A stretch of DNA of 64,000 bases, from contig NZ_WAIE01000008.1 in the NCBI RefSeq assembly GCF_008830225.1, positions 45,174 through 109,173 of the forward strand. The letters are read 5' to 3'. This document shows positions 54,372 through 63,268 of the stretch, in pieces. The translations under genes and the position numbers were made by a program. Below the pieces are notes generated by a model. That model saw only the letters and a list, made by a program, of their open reading frames with translations. It was not told the origin of the DNA and did not search any database. The stretch's first letter is position 1, and each line of letters opens with the position of its first letter. Source of the stretch: Pseudodesulfovibrio senegalensis (GTDB taxonomy: Bacteria; Desulfobacterota; Desulfovibrionia; Desulfovibrionales; Desulfovibrionaceae).

Positions 54372-57008
54372 ATGGAACAACGAGCGCACCCACTGGAATT
54401 GCCGCAATCGGCGCACACATACAGGAAACAGCGCGACGCCCTGACCTCGGGCGACTCCTGTTCACATGCCCTTGTGGACGCCCTGGCCCACGCCACGGAC
54501 ACCTATTTCACCCAGCGAATCAGGGAGTTGCAGGACGACGCCGAATTTTCCGGCCTTTTTTCGCCCCATCCGCACGTGTTGCTGGCCGTGGGCGGCTACG
54601 GGCGCAGGGAACTCTGTCCCGGCTCGGACATCGACCTTGTGCTGGTCTTCGAAAAAACCATCCCGGAATCAGCCGGGGATTTCGTTCGGGCCGTGGTCTA
54701 CCCGCTCTGGGATCTGCGGCTGGACGTTGGCCACGGCGTGCGCACCGTGGCGGATTGCGTGAGCCTCTCGCGCAAGGACCCGGCCGTGCTGGCCTCCCTG
54801 TTGGACGCGCGCCCCCTTGCCGGGGATGCCTCGGTGTTCAAACGCCTGCAGGACAAATTCCTTTCCATGGTCCGCAAACGCAGTTCCGGGTTCACGGACT
54901 GGCTGCATGAGGAAAACAAGCGGCGCGAAGCCCGGTTCGGGGACGCGGGCGGACGGCTGGAACCGCAACTCAAGAACGGGCTGGGCGGTCTGCGCGACGT
55001 GAACCAGATCATGTGGCTTTCACAACTGGGCGACGCGAATATCCCCGGGCCGTTCCTGCCCCATGAGCTGGCCGCCCTGCGCGAGGACAACCGCTTCCTG
55101 CTGCGGGTGCGCTCGGCCCTGCACCTCTCCGCGGGCCGCAAGCTGGACACGCTGGCCTTTGACCTGCAACCCGGCGTGGCCCGCCTGCTGGGCTACCTGC
55201 CCGGCGACGCCACGCCGCAGGGTGCGGGCAGGGCCGTTGAATTCTTCCTTTCCCGCCTGCACCGGGCCATGAACCGCATTCTGGCCATGCGCGAAGCCCT
55301 GTTCCGGGAAGTGCTGGGACGTGCTTCTGCAAGCCGGTCGGCCCGCGACACGCCGATCCCCGGCGCGGACAATTTGCTGGCCGGTCCCGAAGGGCTGCGC
55401 TTTGCCGAGGCCGAAAACGTCACCCCGGAACAGGCGTTGAACCTTTTCCGGGTCTGGGCGGAAACCGGGCAGGCCCCGCAATGGAGCGCGCGCAGGCTGG
55501 TGACCGAAAAGGCCGGTCAATGGGGACAAAAACTGGCCGAAGAACCGCAAACCCTCAGCACCCTTTTGAACATATTTCTGGCCGGGCACGGCCCAGCAGC
55601 AAGTAAAGGCCTGGCGCAAACCGGCCTGCTGGCCGTGCTTGTGCCGGAGTTTGGCGCGGTGCGTCATCTGGTGCAGTTCAACGACTACCACGTACACCCC
55701 GTGGGACGGCACACGCTGGAAACCGTGGCGGCCGTGGCCGCGTTCCTGCGCCAACAGGACAATGACTTCCATGAACCGGCACGCGGCCTGTGCCATGCCG
55801 AACGGCTGGTGCTGGCGGCCCTGTTCCACGATCTGGGCAAGGAGCAGCCCGACCACGGCAAAGCGGGCGAGGCCATCGTACGCACGGTGCTGGCCCGGTA
55901 CGGGCGGCCTCAGGACGAAATCGACGAGGTGGCCTTTCTGGTTAGGCACCATCTGCTCATTCCGGCCACGGCCACGCGCCGGGACCTCAGCGACGAGGCC
56001 GTGGTGGCACGGGTGGCTTCACTGGCGGACAGCGAACAACGCCTTGACGCCCTGTACCTGCTGAGCGTGGCCGACAGCATGGCCACCGGGCCGCGCGCAT
56101 GGAACAACTGGACCGCATCCCTGTTTGCGGAGCTGTACACCAAGGCCCGTGAGTACCTGCAGAGCGGCTACCTGGGCCACCCCCTGCAATCCGAGCACAT
56201 GGTCACCATCTGGCAAAAGGCCTCGGAGCTGGCTTCGGAATCCATGCCCGTATCCCGGGCCGAATCCATGCTGGAAAGCATGCCCCCGCGCGCGTTTTTC
56301 GCGCTCTCGCCCGAGACTCTGGTGCGGCACATGCATATTCGACAACGGCTGGAACGTGATCTTGAACAGGACAGAATCCGCAAGCCCGGCCACATGGCGG
56401 GCAAGGGCGTGAACGTGGTGGACGTGACGCCTTCCGGCGTGCCGGGCTGTTTCGAGGTGACCATAGCGGCGCAGGACAGGCCCGGCCTGTTCGCCACCTT
56501 TGCCGGGACGCTGGCCCTGCACAATCTGGACATCCTGTCCGCGGACATCTTCACGTGGTCGGACAACACGGCCATGGACGTGTTCACCGTGGCCGAACCG
56601 GGTCCGGGCAACGGCGTGACCGGCGACGAACTCTGGGCGCGGGTGGGCCGCAGCATCATGTACGCCCTGACCGGCAGGCTGAACCTTGCCTCACGCCTCG
56701 AGGACAAGCGCAATTCCCTGCTCGGCAAACGGATTTCGGCGCCAAAACTGGCCCCGGTGGTCAACGTGAACAACGAGGCCAGCCATTATCATACCGTGGT
56801 CGAGGCGGCCGGGCCGGACCGCAAGGGCCTGCTGCACGACCTGGCCCGGGTGCTGGGCGATTTCGACCTTGGCGTGGCTCTGGCGCGCATCACCACCATG
56901 GGCGGGCAGGCCGCGGACGTGTTCCACGTGCTGGGTGCGGACGGACGCAAGCTGGCCCCGGAACACAGCCAGGACCTGCGCAAGGCCCTGCTCAAAGCCT
57001 TCGACTAG
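54372..57008 (+). CDS. glnD: PII uridylyltransferase / uridylyl-removing enzyme
   Basis: Adds UMP to PII under nitrogen limitation and removes it under excess. 878 residues. The nucleotidyltransferase domain has GGYGRRELCPGSDIDL (74-89; Asp86, Asp88). A GlnE/GlnD helical domain, an HD domain with LFHDLGKEQPDHGKAG (about residue 485), and two ACT domains at the C-terminus (about 695-770, 800-875; FEVTIAAQDRPGLFATFAG, HTVVEAAGPDRKGLLHDLA) complete the usual GlnD layout. The start is uncertain: the ATG at 54372 (MEQRAHPLEL) has only GGAA nearby, and the frame is open from GTG at 54264. Confidence 0.95.
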   Translation: MEQRAHPLELPQSAHTYRKQRDALTSGDSCSHALVDALAHATDTYFTQRIRELQDDAEFSGLFSPHPHVLLAVGGYGRRELCPGSDIDLVLVFEKTIPESAGDFVRAVVYPLWDLRLDVGHGVRTVADCVSLSRKDPAVLASLLDARPLAGDASVFKRLQDKFLSMVRKRSSGFTDWLHEENKRREARFGDAGGRLEPQLKNGLGGLRDVNQIMWLSQLGDANIPGPFLPHELAALREDNRFLLRVRSALHLSAGRKLDTLAFDLQPGVARLLGYLPGDATPQGAGRAVEFFLSRLHRAMNRILAMREALFREVLGRASASRSARDTPIPGADNLLAGPEGLRFAEAENVTPEQALNLFRVWAETGQAPQWSARRLVTEKAGQWGQKLAEEPQTLSTLLNIFLAGHGPAASKGLAQTGLLAVLVPEFGAVRHLVQFNDYHVHPVGRHTLETVAAVAAFLRQQDNDFHEPARGLCHAERLVLAALFHDLGKEQPDHGKAGEAIVRTVLARYGRPQDEIDEVAFLVRHHLLIPATATRRDLSDEAVVARVASLADSEQRLDALYLLSVADSMATGPRAWNNWTASLFAELYTKAREYLQSGYLGHPLQSEHMVTIWQKASELASESMPVSRAESMLESMPPRAFFALSPETLVRHMHIRQRLERDLEQDRIRKPGHMAGKGVNVVDVTPSGVPGCFEVTIAAQDRPGLFATFAGTLALHNLDILSADIFTWSDNTAMDVFTVAEPGPGNGVTGDELWARVGRSIMYALTGRLNLASRLEDKRNSLLGKRISAPKLAPVVNVNNEASHYHTVVEAAGPDRKGLLHDLARVLGDFDLGVALARITTMGGQAADVFHVLGADGRKLAPEHSQDLRKALLKAFD

Positions 57009-57086
57009 ATATTTTCCCGTCCTTTTTCTTGCCTTTTGAGTGGGTCTTTGCCACATCTGCCCCACCAGCAGTGGAGGTAATCTCGC

Positions 57087-58085
57087 ATGAACACCATGAA
57101 CAAGTGCGGCGAAGTGGTCGTCTTTTTCACGGGCGGCACCATCGGCATGAGCCCGGCGGAGGGCACGCACGGCGTCGCCCCGGGCGGCAATTTCGACAAC
57201 CTGCTCAACCAGTTGGCCCCGCAGCCCGAGGGCATCCGGCTGCGGCCCGTGCAATGGTCGGACAAGCCCAGCCCGCACATGACGCCCGAGGACATGTTCC
57301 GGCTGAGCCGGGACATTCAGACCGCGCTGGACGAGGACAAGGTGCTCGGGGCCGTGGTGCTGCACGGAACCGACGTGCTGGCCGAATCCGCCTACATGGC
57401 CGACCTCGTGGTGCAATCGCCCAAGCCCGTGCTCTTTACCGGCTCCATGCGCTACTATTCCGAATCCGGCTACGACGGCCTGCGCAACCTCATCAACGCG
57501 GTGCGCGCCGTGCTGCTGCCCCTGCCCGCCGGAACCGGATCCTGCGTACTCATGACCGACCGCATCTTTCCGGCCCGCGAAGCCGTCAAGGTCAATTCCC
57601 TGAACGTGGACGCCTTCGAATCACGCGAGGCCGGGGTCATCGGCTATGTGGCCGGAGAATCCGTGGTGCTGGCCGGATGCCCGCAATCCGCAAAGCCGGG
57701 CCTGAAGATCGATACCGACCGCATCGAACCGTCCGTGGTGCTGCTAGCCGGCTACACGGGCATGGACTCCGGGCTGCTGGACCATGTGCGCGAACAGGGC
57801 GCGCGCGGCGTGGTGGTGGAAGGATTCGGCGCGGGCAACGTGCCGCCGAACATGGTTCCGGGCATCGAGCGCTGCATGGAGGCGGGGATTCCGGTTGTGC
57901 TGGCCACCCGCTGCATCGAGGGCGGGGTCTGGCCCATCTACGGCTATCCGGGCGGCGGTGCCGACCTTGCGGACAAGGGCGTGCTGCTCTGCGGACGGCT
58001 GGGAGGCCCGAAAGCGCGCATCAAGCTCATGCTGGCGCTCGGAGCAGGGCTGCACGGCAAGGAGTTGCAACACATTTTCGATTGA
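57087..58085 (+). CDS. L-asparaginase
   Basis: Hydrolyses asparagine to aspartate and ammonia. 332 residues. The two catalytic threonine motifs are TGGTIGM (Thr15) and LHGTDVLAESA (Thr95, Asp96). The lysine of EAVKVNSLNVDAFESR is at the position of the catalytic Lys of bacterial asparaginases. No signal peptide is visible, so it is the cytoplasmic type. It follows glnD on the same strand after 78 bp, fitting the nitrogen theme, but has its own ribosome-binding site (GGAGGTAATCTCGC) and may have its own promoter. Confidence 0.9.
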   Translation: MNTMNKCGEVVVFFTGGTIGMSPAEGTHGVAPGGNFDNLLNQLAPQPEGIRLRPVQWSDKPSPHMTPEDMFRLSRDIQTALDEDKVLGAVVLHGTDVLAESAYMADLVVQSPKPVLFTGSMRYYSESGYDGLRNLINAVRAVLLPLPAGTGSCVLMTDRIFPAREAVKVNSLNVDAFESREAGVIGYVAGESVVLAGCPQSAKPGLKIDTDRIEPSVVLLAGYTGMDSGLLDHVREQGARGVVVEGFGAGNVPPNMVPGIERCMEAGIPVVLATRCIEGGVWPIYGYPGGGADLADKGVLLCGRLGGPKARIKLMLALGAGLHGKELQHIFD

Positions 58086-58165
58086 TTGCGCAAAAAACCG
58101 CACAGCGTTGACGATAATCTTCCGGTTGTTTATGGGACAATCAACCACAATCCGAGGAGATCGCC

Positions 58166-59017
58166 ATGCGCACCGCCGTTTTCGCTTCCGTCTGCCTGCT
58201 TTTGCTGACCGGGCTTGCCCCGTTGCCGGTCCATGCCGCCCAACCCGTGGACATCATCTTCCTGCACCATTCCACGGGCGAGGGCGTCTACAACCAAGGC
58301 GATGTCCCCGAATGGTTCGACGCCTACAACACGGCCCACGGAACCCAGTACAACATCACGGAACGGGGTTACCCCAACAGCCCCTATGCATGGAAGAACT
58401 ATCCCTACGACTATTGGTACCTGTGGGTGGACGGCCATTGCGACCCGTCCCAACCCGGCATCGATTGCCTTGACTCCCTGGCCGCCGATTACGACATGAT
58501 CATCCTCAAGCACTGCTATCCGGGCGCCGACATCCGGGCGGATTCCGGAACCCCGGACGTGACCTCGGAAACCAAGACCATCGGCAACTACAAGCTCCAG
58601 TACCGCGCCCTGCGGGCGCTCATGGACACCTACCCGGACACCATGTTCATGTTCTGGACGCTTGCGCCCCGGCACCGGCTGGCCACCAGCGCAGACAACG
58701 CGGCCCGCGCCGCCGAGTTCGCGGACTGGGTCAACAACGACTTTCTGACCGAAGACGGCCAGCCCCATCCCAACATCTTCATCTACGATTTCTACGGCAT
58801 CGTGGCCGAAAGCGACCCCAACCCGGCGCAGGGCGAGGTCAACTGCCTCAAATATGATTTTGAAAAAAGCCATACGGGCAGCGACTCCCACCCCAACACG
58901 CTGGCCAACGAGACAGCCGGGCCGATCTTCTCGCAGACCATTGTGGACGCCATAGAAGAATTCACGGCCAATACCGGCGCACTCGTTCCCGTGGTCAGCT
59001 CGCTGCTGCTGCAGTAA
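58166..59017 (+). CDS. Exported SGNH-hydrolase-like protein of unknown function
   Basis: 283 residues. The signal peptide covers 1-24 (ends PVHA). The mature protein has an SGNH-like arrangement: FLHHSTGEGVY at residues 33-43, where Ser36 could be the nucleophile, and DSHPNT at 240-245, resembling the C-terminal Asp-x-x-His block. Many aromatic residues lie between (YPYDYWYLWVDGHCD). Several cysteines (about 92, 101, 117) could form disulfides outside the cell. The C-terminus ends VPVVSSLLLQ, like the C10 peptidase at 4.2 kb. I cannot name a substrate. The ATG at 58166 follows GAGGAGATCGCC. Confidence 0.75.
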   Translation: MRTAVFASVCLLLLTGLAPLPVHAAQPVDIIFLHHSTGEGVYNQGDVPEWFDAYNTAHGTQYNITERGYPNSPYAWKNYPYDYWYLWVDGHCDPSQPGIDCLDSLAADYDMIILKHCYPGADIRADSGTPDVTSETKTIGNYKLQYRALRALMDTYPDTMFMFWTLAPRHRLATSADNAARAAEFADWVNNDFLTEDGQPHPNIFIYDFYGIVAESDPNPAQGEVNCLKYDFEKSHTGSDSHPNTLANETAGPIFSQTIVDAIEEFTANTGALVPVVSSLLLQ

Positions 59018-59030
59018 AAGCGGGAGAGAA

Positions 59031-59570
59031 TCAGGCCGAAAGCAACCGGTCCACGATGCCCATGGCCGTGGCCATCCGCTGCGCAAGCGAGCCGCGCACA
59101 CGAGTGTGCGCGAACCCGCGCCGATCCAGTTCGGACGCAAACAGGCCGTGCATGTGTTCGCGCTGTTCCGGGCGGTCGCGCTGGCCATCCGCCCGCCATG
59201 GAACGTCGATGTGGCAGAGCAGGTAATGCGTGCGGGGCCGCGACGCAAGAATGGCTTCGATGCGCTGAGGACACGATCCGAAATAGTGGTTGGCATAGAT
59301 CACGGAGCTGAGCGCATCCGTATCGCAGATCAGGGGATTGCTGCCGCGTTGTTCAAGCAGGGTTTCGCGCTGCAGTTGGCCCTCGGCAATGGGCACGGTG
59401 TCGTCTATGCAGAGCCTGCCGCCCGCCTTTTCGAAATACTCACGCAGATATTCCCGGGCAAAGCCCACGCCGTAGTGCTCGGCCAAGGCCTTGGCCAGCG
59501 TGGATTTGCCCGTGCATTCCGACCCGGTCAGCACGATGCGCACCGGGGCATCGGCCCTGCGCTCGATCAT
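59031..59570 (-). CDS. NadR-type ribosylnicotinamide kinase (kinase domain only)
   Basis: A 179-residue P-loop protein. Walker A is LTGSECTGKSTLAKALAEHYG (Lys22), followed by the family segment AREYLREYFEKAGGRL and LICDTDALSSVIYANHYFG. This is the C-terminal kinase domain of NadR, which phosphorylates nicotinamide riboside to NMN. The NMN adenylyltransferase and HTH domains of E. coli NadR are absent. The ATG overlaps the stop of pnuC (ATGA), so uptake and phosphorylation are coupled. Confidence 0.85.
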   Translation of the reverse strand: MIERRADAPVRIVLTGSECTGKSTLAKALAEHYGVGFAREYLREYFEKAGGRLCIDDTVPIAEGQLQRETLLEQRGSNPLICDTDALSSVIYANHYFGSCPQRIEAILASRPRTHYLLCHIDVPWRADGQRDRPEQREHMHGLFASELDRRGFAHTRVRGSLAQRMATAMGIVDRLLSA

Positions 59571-60190
59571 GCCACGGCCTCGCCGCGCTCCATGCTGCGC
59601 CGCCAGCTCACGAACCCGGCCACGGCCATGACCGTGTAAATGCCCATGAGCACGGAATAGCCGGGCCAGCCCTTGGCAATGTAGATGCCCACGTACATGG
59701 CGTCCGCAATGACCCACAGCACCCAGTTTTCCAGATACTTTTTGGCCAGCAGGTATTGAGCCATGAGGCTGAGCACCGTGGTCACGGTGTCCCACCACGG
59801 AAAGGACGCGTGCAGCACATGCTGGGACACCAAACCCAGCGGTACCGTGGCCGCAAGCCCCAATCCGCACAGCCATGCCCACAGGCGCGCCGAAACCCGC
59901 CGCACGGGCAGGGGCGTGCTGTCTGCGCCGCCGCGCAGCCATTGGTACCAGCCGTAAAAACCCAGCACCACGTAGACCAGTTGCAAAAAGGCGTCCATGT
60001 ACAGCCTGCCCGCGAACACGATGACCATCCACACGGCCACGCTGACGATGCCGAAGGGCCAGCAAAGCGGATTCTGCCGTACGCTGAGCACGATGTAGAT
60101 GAGTCCTGTCAGGGTGGAGACCTTTTCGCCCCAGCCCATGGCCGCGATGAAGTCGGCCACGAATCCGGCGGCGCTGGCGAGCATGTCCAT
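59567..60190 (-). CDS. pnuC: Nicotinamide riboside transporter
   Basis: A 207-residue inner-membrane protein with seven hydrophobic segments. PnuC features are the aromatic-rich QNPLCWPFGIVSVAVW, YVVLGFYGWYQWLRGG and the C-terminal ENWVLWVIADAMYVGIYIAKG. It imports nicotinamide riboside, which the downstream NadR-type kinase traps as NMN. The ATG at 60190 follows AAGGAT; the frame is open further upstream but lacks hydrophobic continuity. I found no TPP-type or NAD riboswitch signature upstream. Confidence 0.9.
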   Translation of the reverse strand: MDMLASAAGFVADFIAAMGWGEKVSTLTGLIYIVLSVRQNPLCWPFGIVSVAVWMVIVFAGRLYMDAFLQLVYVVLGFYGWYQWLRGGADSTPLPVRRVSARLWAWLCGLGLAATVPLGLVSQHVLHASFPWWDTVTTVLSLMAQYLLAKKYLENWVLWVIADAMYVGIYIAKGWPGYSVLMGIYTVMAVAGFVSWRRSMERGEAVA

Positions 60191-60365
60191 GAACACGATC
60201 CTTGTTCGGGTTGCACTGTTTTTTTCGGCTGATAGCCAAGCCTTGCCCGGCTGTAAAGGCAAAAGGCCGCCTTTGGCAGGCATGCGATGAAAAATGCAAC
60301 AACCCGTTGAGTTCGCGGCCCAGAAGCACTAGAGTGTCCGGTAAACGATCACTCAGGGGTGTTTC

Positions 60366-61220
60366 ATGAAGATATTCGTAACGGATGCCGCGACTCTGGC
60401 AGGAGCGGCCATTGTGGAGGAATTGTCCGGCCGGGGACATGACGTGGTTGCCGCCGTGCCTGCCGGGACCGGGCAAACCGTGCCGGGCGCAACCGTCAAG
60501 GAAGTGGACACGCTGGACCAGCAGGCCATGGCCGACGCCATGCAGGGCTGCGAAACCATGATCGTGGCCGTGCCTTTGACGCAGGACATGAAAAAGATCG
60601 GCAACGCCGCGGTCAAGGCTGCTGCGGAAACCGGCATCCAGCATATTGTCAGCGTCTCCTGCGCGGGCGCGTCCTTTGACGCCCACTGGCGGCTGGGCCG
60701 GGAATACGGATTCGTGGACCTCATCGCCGAGGAATCCGGCATTCCCTTTACCGTGCTGCGGCCCAACGTCTTCATGCAGGAAATCGTCAATGACCACGAA
60801 ACGGCCATTCGCGAGCAGTCCCTGCTCTCCCTGCCCCACGGCAAGGCGCAGGTCAGCTTCATGGACGCGCGCGACCTTGGCCTGTGTGTGCACGCCGTGC
60901 TGGAGGCAATGGACGAGCACGCGGGCAAGACCTACGCGCTGACCGGTCCGGAACCTCTTTCCGGCACGGAACTGGCCGATCTGCTGGGCAACGCCGCAGG
61001 CAAGCCGGTGCGCTGGGAAGAACAGCCCGAGGCCGCCTATTCGCAGGCACTGAGCAAAGCGGGCGCAAGCGACTGGGTGGTGGAAATGCTGGTCAGCCGG
61101 GCGCGCATCATCCGGCGCGACATGGCCTGGAACGCCACGGGCGCGGTCAAGTACCTGACCGGGCAGCCGCCGCGGGCCTTTGCGGACTTTGCGCGGGAAA
61201 ACGCGGACAGACTCCGGTAG
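60366..61220 (+). CDS. NmrA-like NAD(P)-binding oxidoreductase
   Basis: A 284-residue atypical short-chain dehydrogenase. The N-terminal Rossmann start is MKIFVTDAATLAGAAIVEELSGRGHDVVAAV with a modified glycine pattern (D-A-A-T in place of the usual G-x-x-G). The NmrA-like region IPFTVLRPNVFMQEI and the C-terminal YALTGPEPLSGTELADLLG are typical of the NAD(P)H-binding quinone-reductase/NmrA group. The missing second glycines make cofactor binding uncertain, so it may be a redox sensor rather than an enzyme. It is followed 10 bp later by the HD-GYP gene. Confidence 0.75.
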   Translation: MKIFVTDAATLAGAAIVEELSGRGHDVVAAVPAGTGQTVPGATVKEVDTLDQQAMADAMQGCETMIVAVPLTQDMKKIGNAAVKAAAETGIQHIVSVSCAGASFDAHWRLGREYGFVDLIAEESGIPFTVLRPNVFMQEIVNDHETAIREQSLLSLPHGKAQVSFMDARDLGLCVHAVLEAMDEHAGKTYALTGPEPLSGTELADLLGNAAGKPVRWEEQPEAAYSQALSKAGASDWVVEMLVSRARIIRRDMAWNATGAVKYLTGQPPRAFADFARENADRLR

Positions 61221-61230
61221 GAAACGAGCC

Positions 61231-62007
61231 ATGGACAGAAAGACCGCGGACAAACGGCTCATGCGCATCATTCAGCAGATTGCCGCAGGCAACTATTCCG
61301 ACGAGATCATGGAACTGACCGGCCCGGAATACCCGGCCAACGTGCAGGAGCTGGCCGAGGCCGTGGGCATGATGATGGTCAAGATCGAGGCCAGGGAATT
61401 CCACCTCGAACAGCTTCTGGAGCGCATCAAGGAAAACTCGCTCAAGACAGTGACATCCATCGCCGTGGCTCTGGGCCGCCGCGACGAGTATACCGAAGGC
61501 CACGGCGAACGCGTGGGCATATACAGCGAACGCCTTGCCCGGCGCATGGGCCTGTCCTCTCAGGACGTGGAGGATGTCCGCGTGGCCGGAATCCTGCACG
61601 ACATCGGCAAGATCGGATTCAGCGACCGCATGTTCTGCGGCGAGGACACGGCCATGAGCGAGGCCATGATGCTGGAAATCCGCAGCCATCCGCAATGGGG
61701 CCACGACATTCTTTCCGGGCTGGACTACCTCGGCCCGGTGCTGGACTACGTGTACGCCCACCATGAGCGGCTGGACGGCCGGGGCTATCCGCGCGGGCTG
61801 GAAGCCGACCAGATTCCCATGGGGGCGCGCATCCTTGCCGTGGCCGACTGCTTTGACGCCATGACCACGGACCGCCCCTACCAGCGCGGCCGCCCGGCGG
61901 AAGAGGCCCTGTCCATACTCGGGTCCATGGCCGAATCCGGAGCGCTGGACCCGGACGCGGTGGAAGCCTTCATGGAAGACATCGAGGAACACGGCATGGC
62001 CGACTGA
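61231..62007 (+). CDS. HD-GYP c-di-GMP phosphodiesterase domain protein
   Basis: A 258-residue cytoplasmic protein. A helical N-terminus (1-70) is followed by an HD-GYP domain. The metal site has HGERVGIY and ILHDIGKIG (His123, Asp124). The signature HHERLDGRGYP is at 177-187 (Gly185-Tyr186-Pro187). It should hydrolyse c-di-GMP, opposing the GGDEF protein at 13-14 kb. AGGAAACGAGCC precedes the ATG at 61231. No sensory domain beyond the helical part is visible. Confidence 0.9.
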   Translation: MDRKTADKRLMRIIQQIAAGNYSDEIMELTGPEYPANVQELAEAVGMMMVKIEAREFHLEQLLERIKENSLKTVTSIAVALGRRDEYTEGHGERVGIYSERLARRMGLSSQDVEDVRVAGILHDIGKIGFSDRMFCGEDTAMSEAMMLEIRSHPQWGHDILSGLDYLGPVLDYVYAHHERLDGRGYPRGLEADQIPMGARILAVADCFDAMTTDRPYQRGRPAEEALSILGSMAESGALDPDAVEAFMEDIEEHGMAD

Positions 62008-62079
62008 AAAAGAGCAGGATCGTCCAATCCCTTTTCGCGCTCATGGGGCAGACTCCGCAAAAAAACGGAGGATACCTTC

Positions 62080-62436
62080 ATGAGCGCTTCCATTTTCACG
62101 CATCTGGACGACAACCATCCCGGCCCGTGGAATCCGCATCCCGCCTTCACGGGCGTTTCCCTCAAGGCCACGCTGTGCGGCGCGGACACGAACAACGCCT
62201 TTTCCGCGCATCTGGTGCGTATTGATCCGGGCTGCGTCATCGGCATGCATACCCACGAAACCCAGTGCGAGCTGCACGAAGTGGCCGAGGGCTCGGGCCA
62301 GTGCGTGCTGGCGGGCGAGGTTCTGGACTATGCTCCGGGCGTGAGTGCGGTCATGCCCGTGGGCGCGGCACACGAAGTCCGGGCCGGGAAAAACGGCCTG
62401 AAGATTCTCGCCAAGTTCGTGCCGCCTCTGGTATAG
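62080..62436 (+). CDS. Small cupin protein
   Basis: A 118-residue single-domain cupin. The metal-binding cupin 1 motif is visible as IGMHTHETQCELHEVAEGSG (two histidines and a glutamate), and cupin 2 as MPVGAAHEVRAGKNG with the third histidine. GGAGG precedes the ATG at 62080. It lies 7 bp before an AraC regulator that also has a cupin-like sensor domain. The role could be ligand binding or a simple sugar/quercetinase-like reaction; not decided. Confidence 0.85.
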   Translation: MSASIFTHLDDNHPGPWNPHPAFTGVSLKATLCGADTNNAFSAHLVRIDPGCVIGMHTHETQCELHEVAEGSGQCVLAGEVLDYAPGVSAVMPVGAAHEVRAGKNGLKILAKFVPPLV

Positions 62437-62443
62437 GGGGCCA

Positions 62444-63268
62444 ATGCAGCAAAAATACAAGGACGGACTCAATTACATGCGTGTCCCGGCCCTGCCCGGC
62501 GTGGGGCTGGTGCACGCGGAAAGCGTGAGCCGCGGCGTTTCGCGCCATGCGCACGATTCGCTCTGCTTCGGCGCGGTGCTGGCTGGCAGCCGGGATTTTC
62601 TTTCCGGCGACGAGCACACCACCGTGCGCACCGGACAGGTCATGGCCATCAACCCGCAGGAGGTGCACGCCTGCGGCATGGAAGGGCCATGCTCCTACGT
62701 CATGTTCAGCGTGGAGCCGGACGCGCTGGCCCGTGCCCTGCGCTCCATGGATCTGCCCGACCACCCCCTGCCCAGAATACGGGACATGGTCATCAACGAC
62801 CCCAAGCTCTACGGCATGATCGCCCGGCTGGCGGAAATCACCCTGCGCCACGGCGACCCGCTGGAATCGCAGACCCTGTATCTGGACATCCTCTCCCGGC
62901 TGCTGGACGAACACGCGGACATCCCGCCCGCGCCCATGAGCGACGAGCCCGAAGCCGTGACCCGGGCGCGCGCCTTTCTCAACGCCAACTTTGCCCAGCC
63001 CATATCGCTCGACGAGCTGGCCCGGCAGGCCGGGTTGAGCCCGTTCCACCTCAGCCGCATGTTCACGGCACGGGTGGGGCTGCCCCCGCACGAATATCAG
63101 GTTTCGCGCCGGGTGCGACGCGCCAAGAAGATGCTGGCCGACGGAGAACCTGCCGCGCAGGTGGCCGCGGAATGCGGCTTTGCGGACCAGAGCCACCTCT
63201 CGCGCGCGTTCAAGCGCATCATGGGCATGACGCCGGGGCAGTATGCGCAGGCCCATTTATCGCGCTGA
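62444..63268 (+). CDS. AraC-family regulator with cupin sensor domain
   Basis: 274 residues. The N-terminal AraC-binding (cupin) domain spans about 15-145 (RHAHDSLCFGAVLAGSRDF, INPQEVHACGM). The C-terminal DNA-binding domain has HTH1 ISLDELARQAGLSPFHLSRMF and HTH2 AQVAAECGFADQSHLSRAFKRIMGMTPGQY. Downstream effectors are unknown; the adjacent cupin gene is the likely target. The stop codon TGA (63266-63268) lies inside the left terminal repeat of the MITE-like copy C. The last residues are therefore encoded by repeat sequence, and the original C-terminus may have been replaced. Confidence 0.88.
   Translation: MQQKYKDGLNYMRVPALPGVGLVHAESVSRGVSRHAHDSLCFGAVLAGSRDFLSGDEHTTVRTGQVMAINPQEVHACGMEGPCSYVMFSVEPDALARALRSMDLPDHPLPRIRDMVINDPKLYGMIARLAEITLRHGDPLESQTLYLDILSRLLDEHADIPPAPMSDEPEAVTRARAFLNANFAQPISLDELARQAGLSPFHLSRMFTARVGLPPHEYQVSRRVRRAKKMLADGEPAAQVAAECGFADQSHLSRAFKRIMGMTPGQYAQAHLSR

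Noticed and set aside
60191..60365. Possible riboswitch upstream of pnuC
   Set aside because: Some GC-rich inverted repeats are present but no recognisable TPP or NAD motif.
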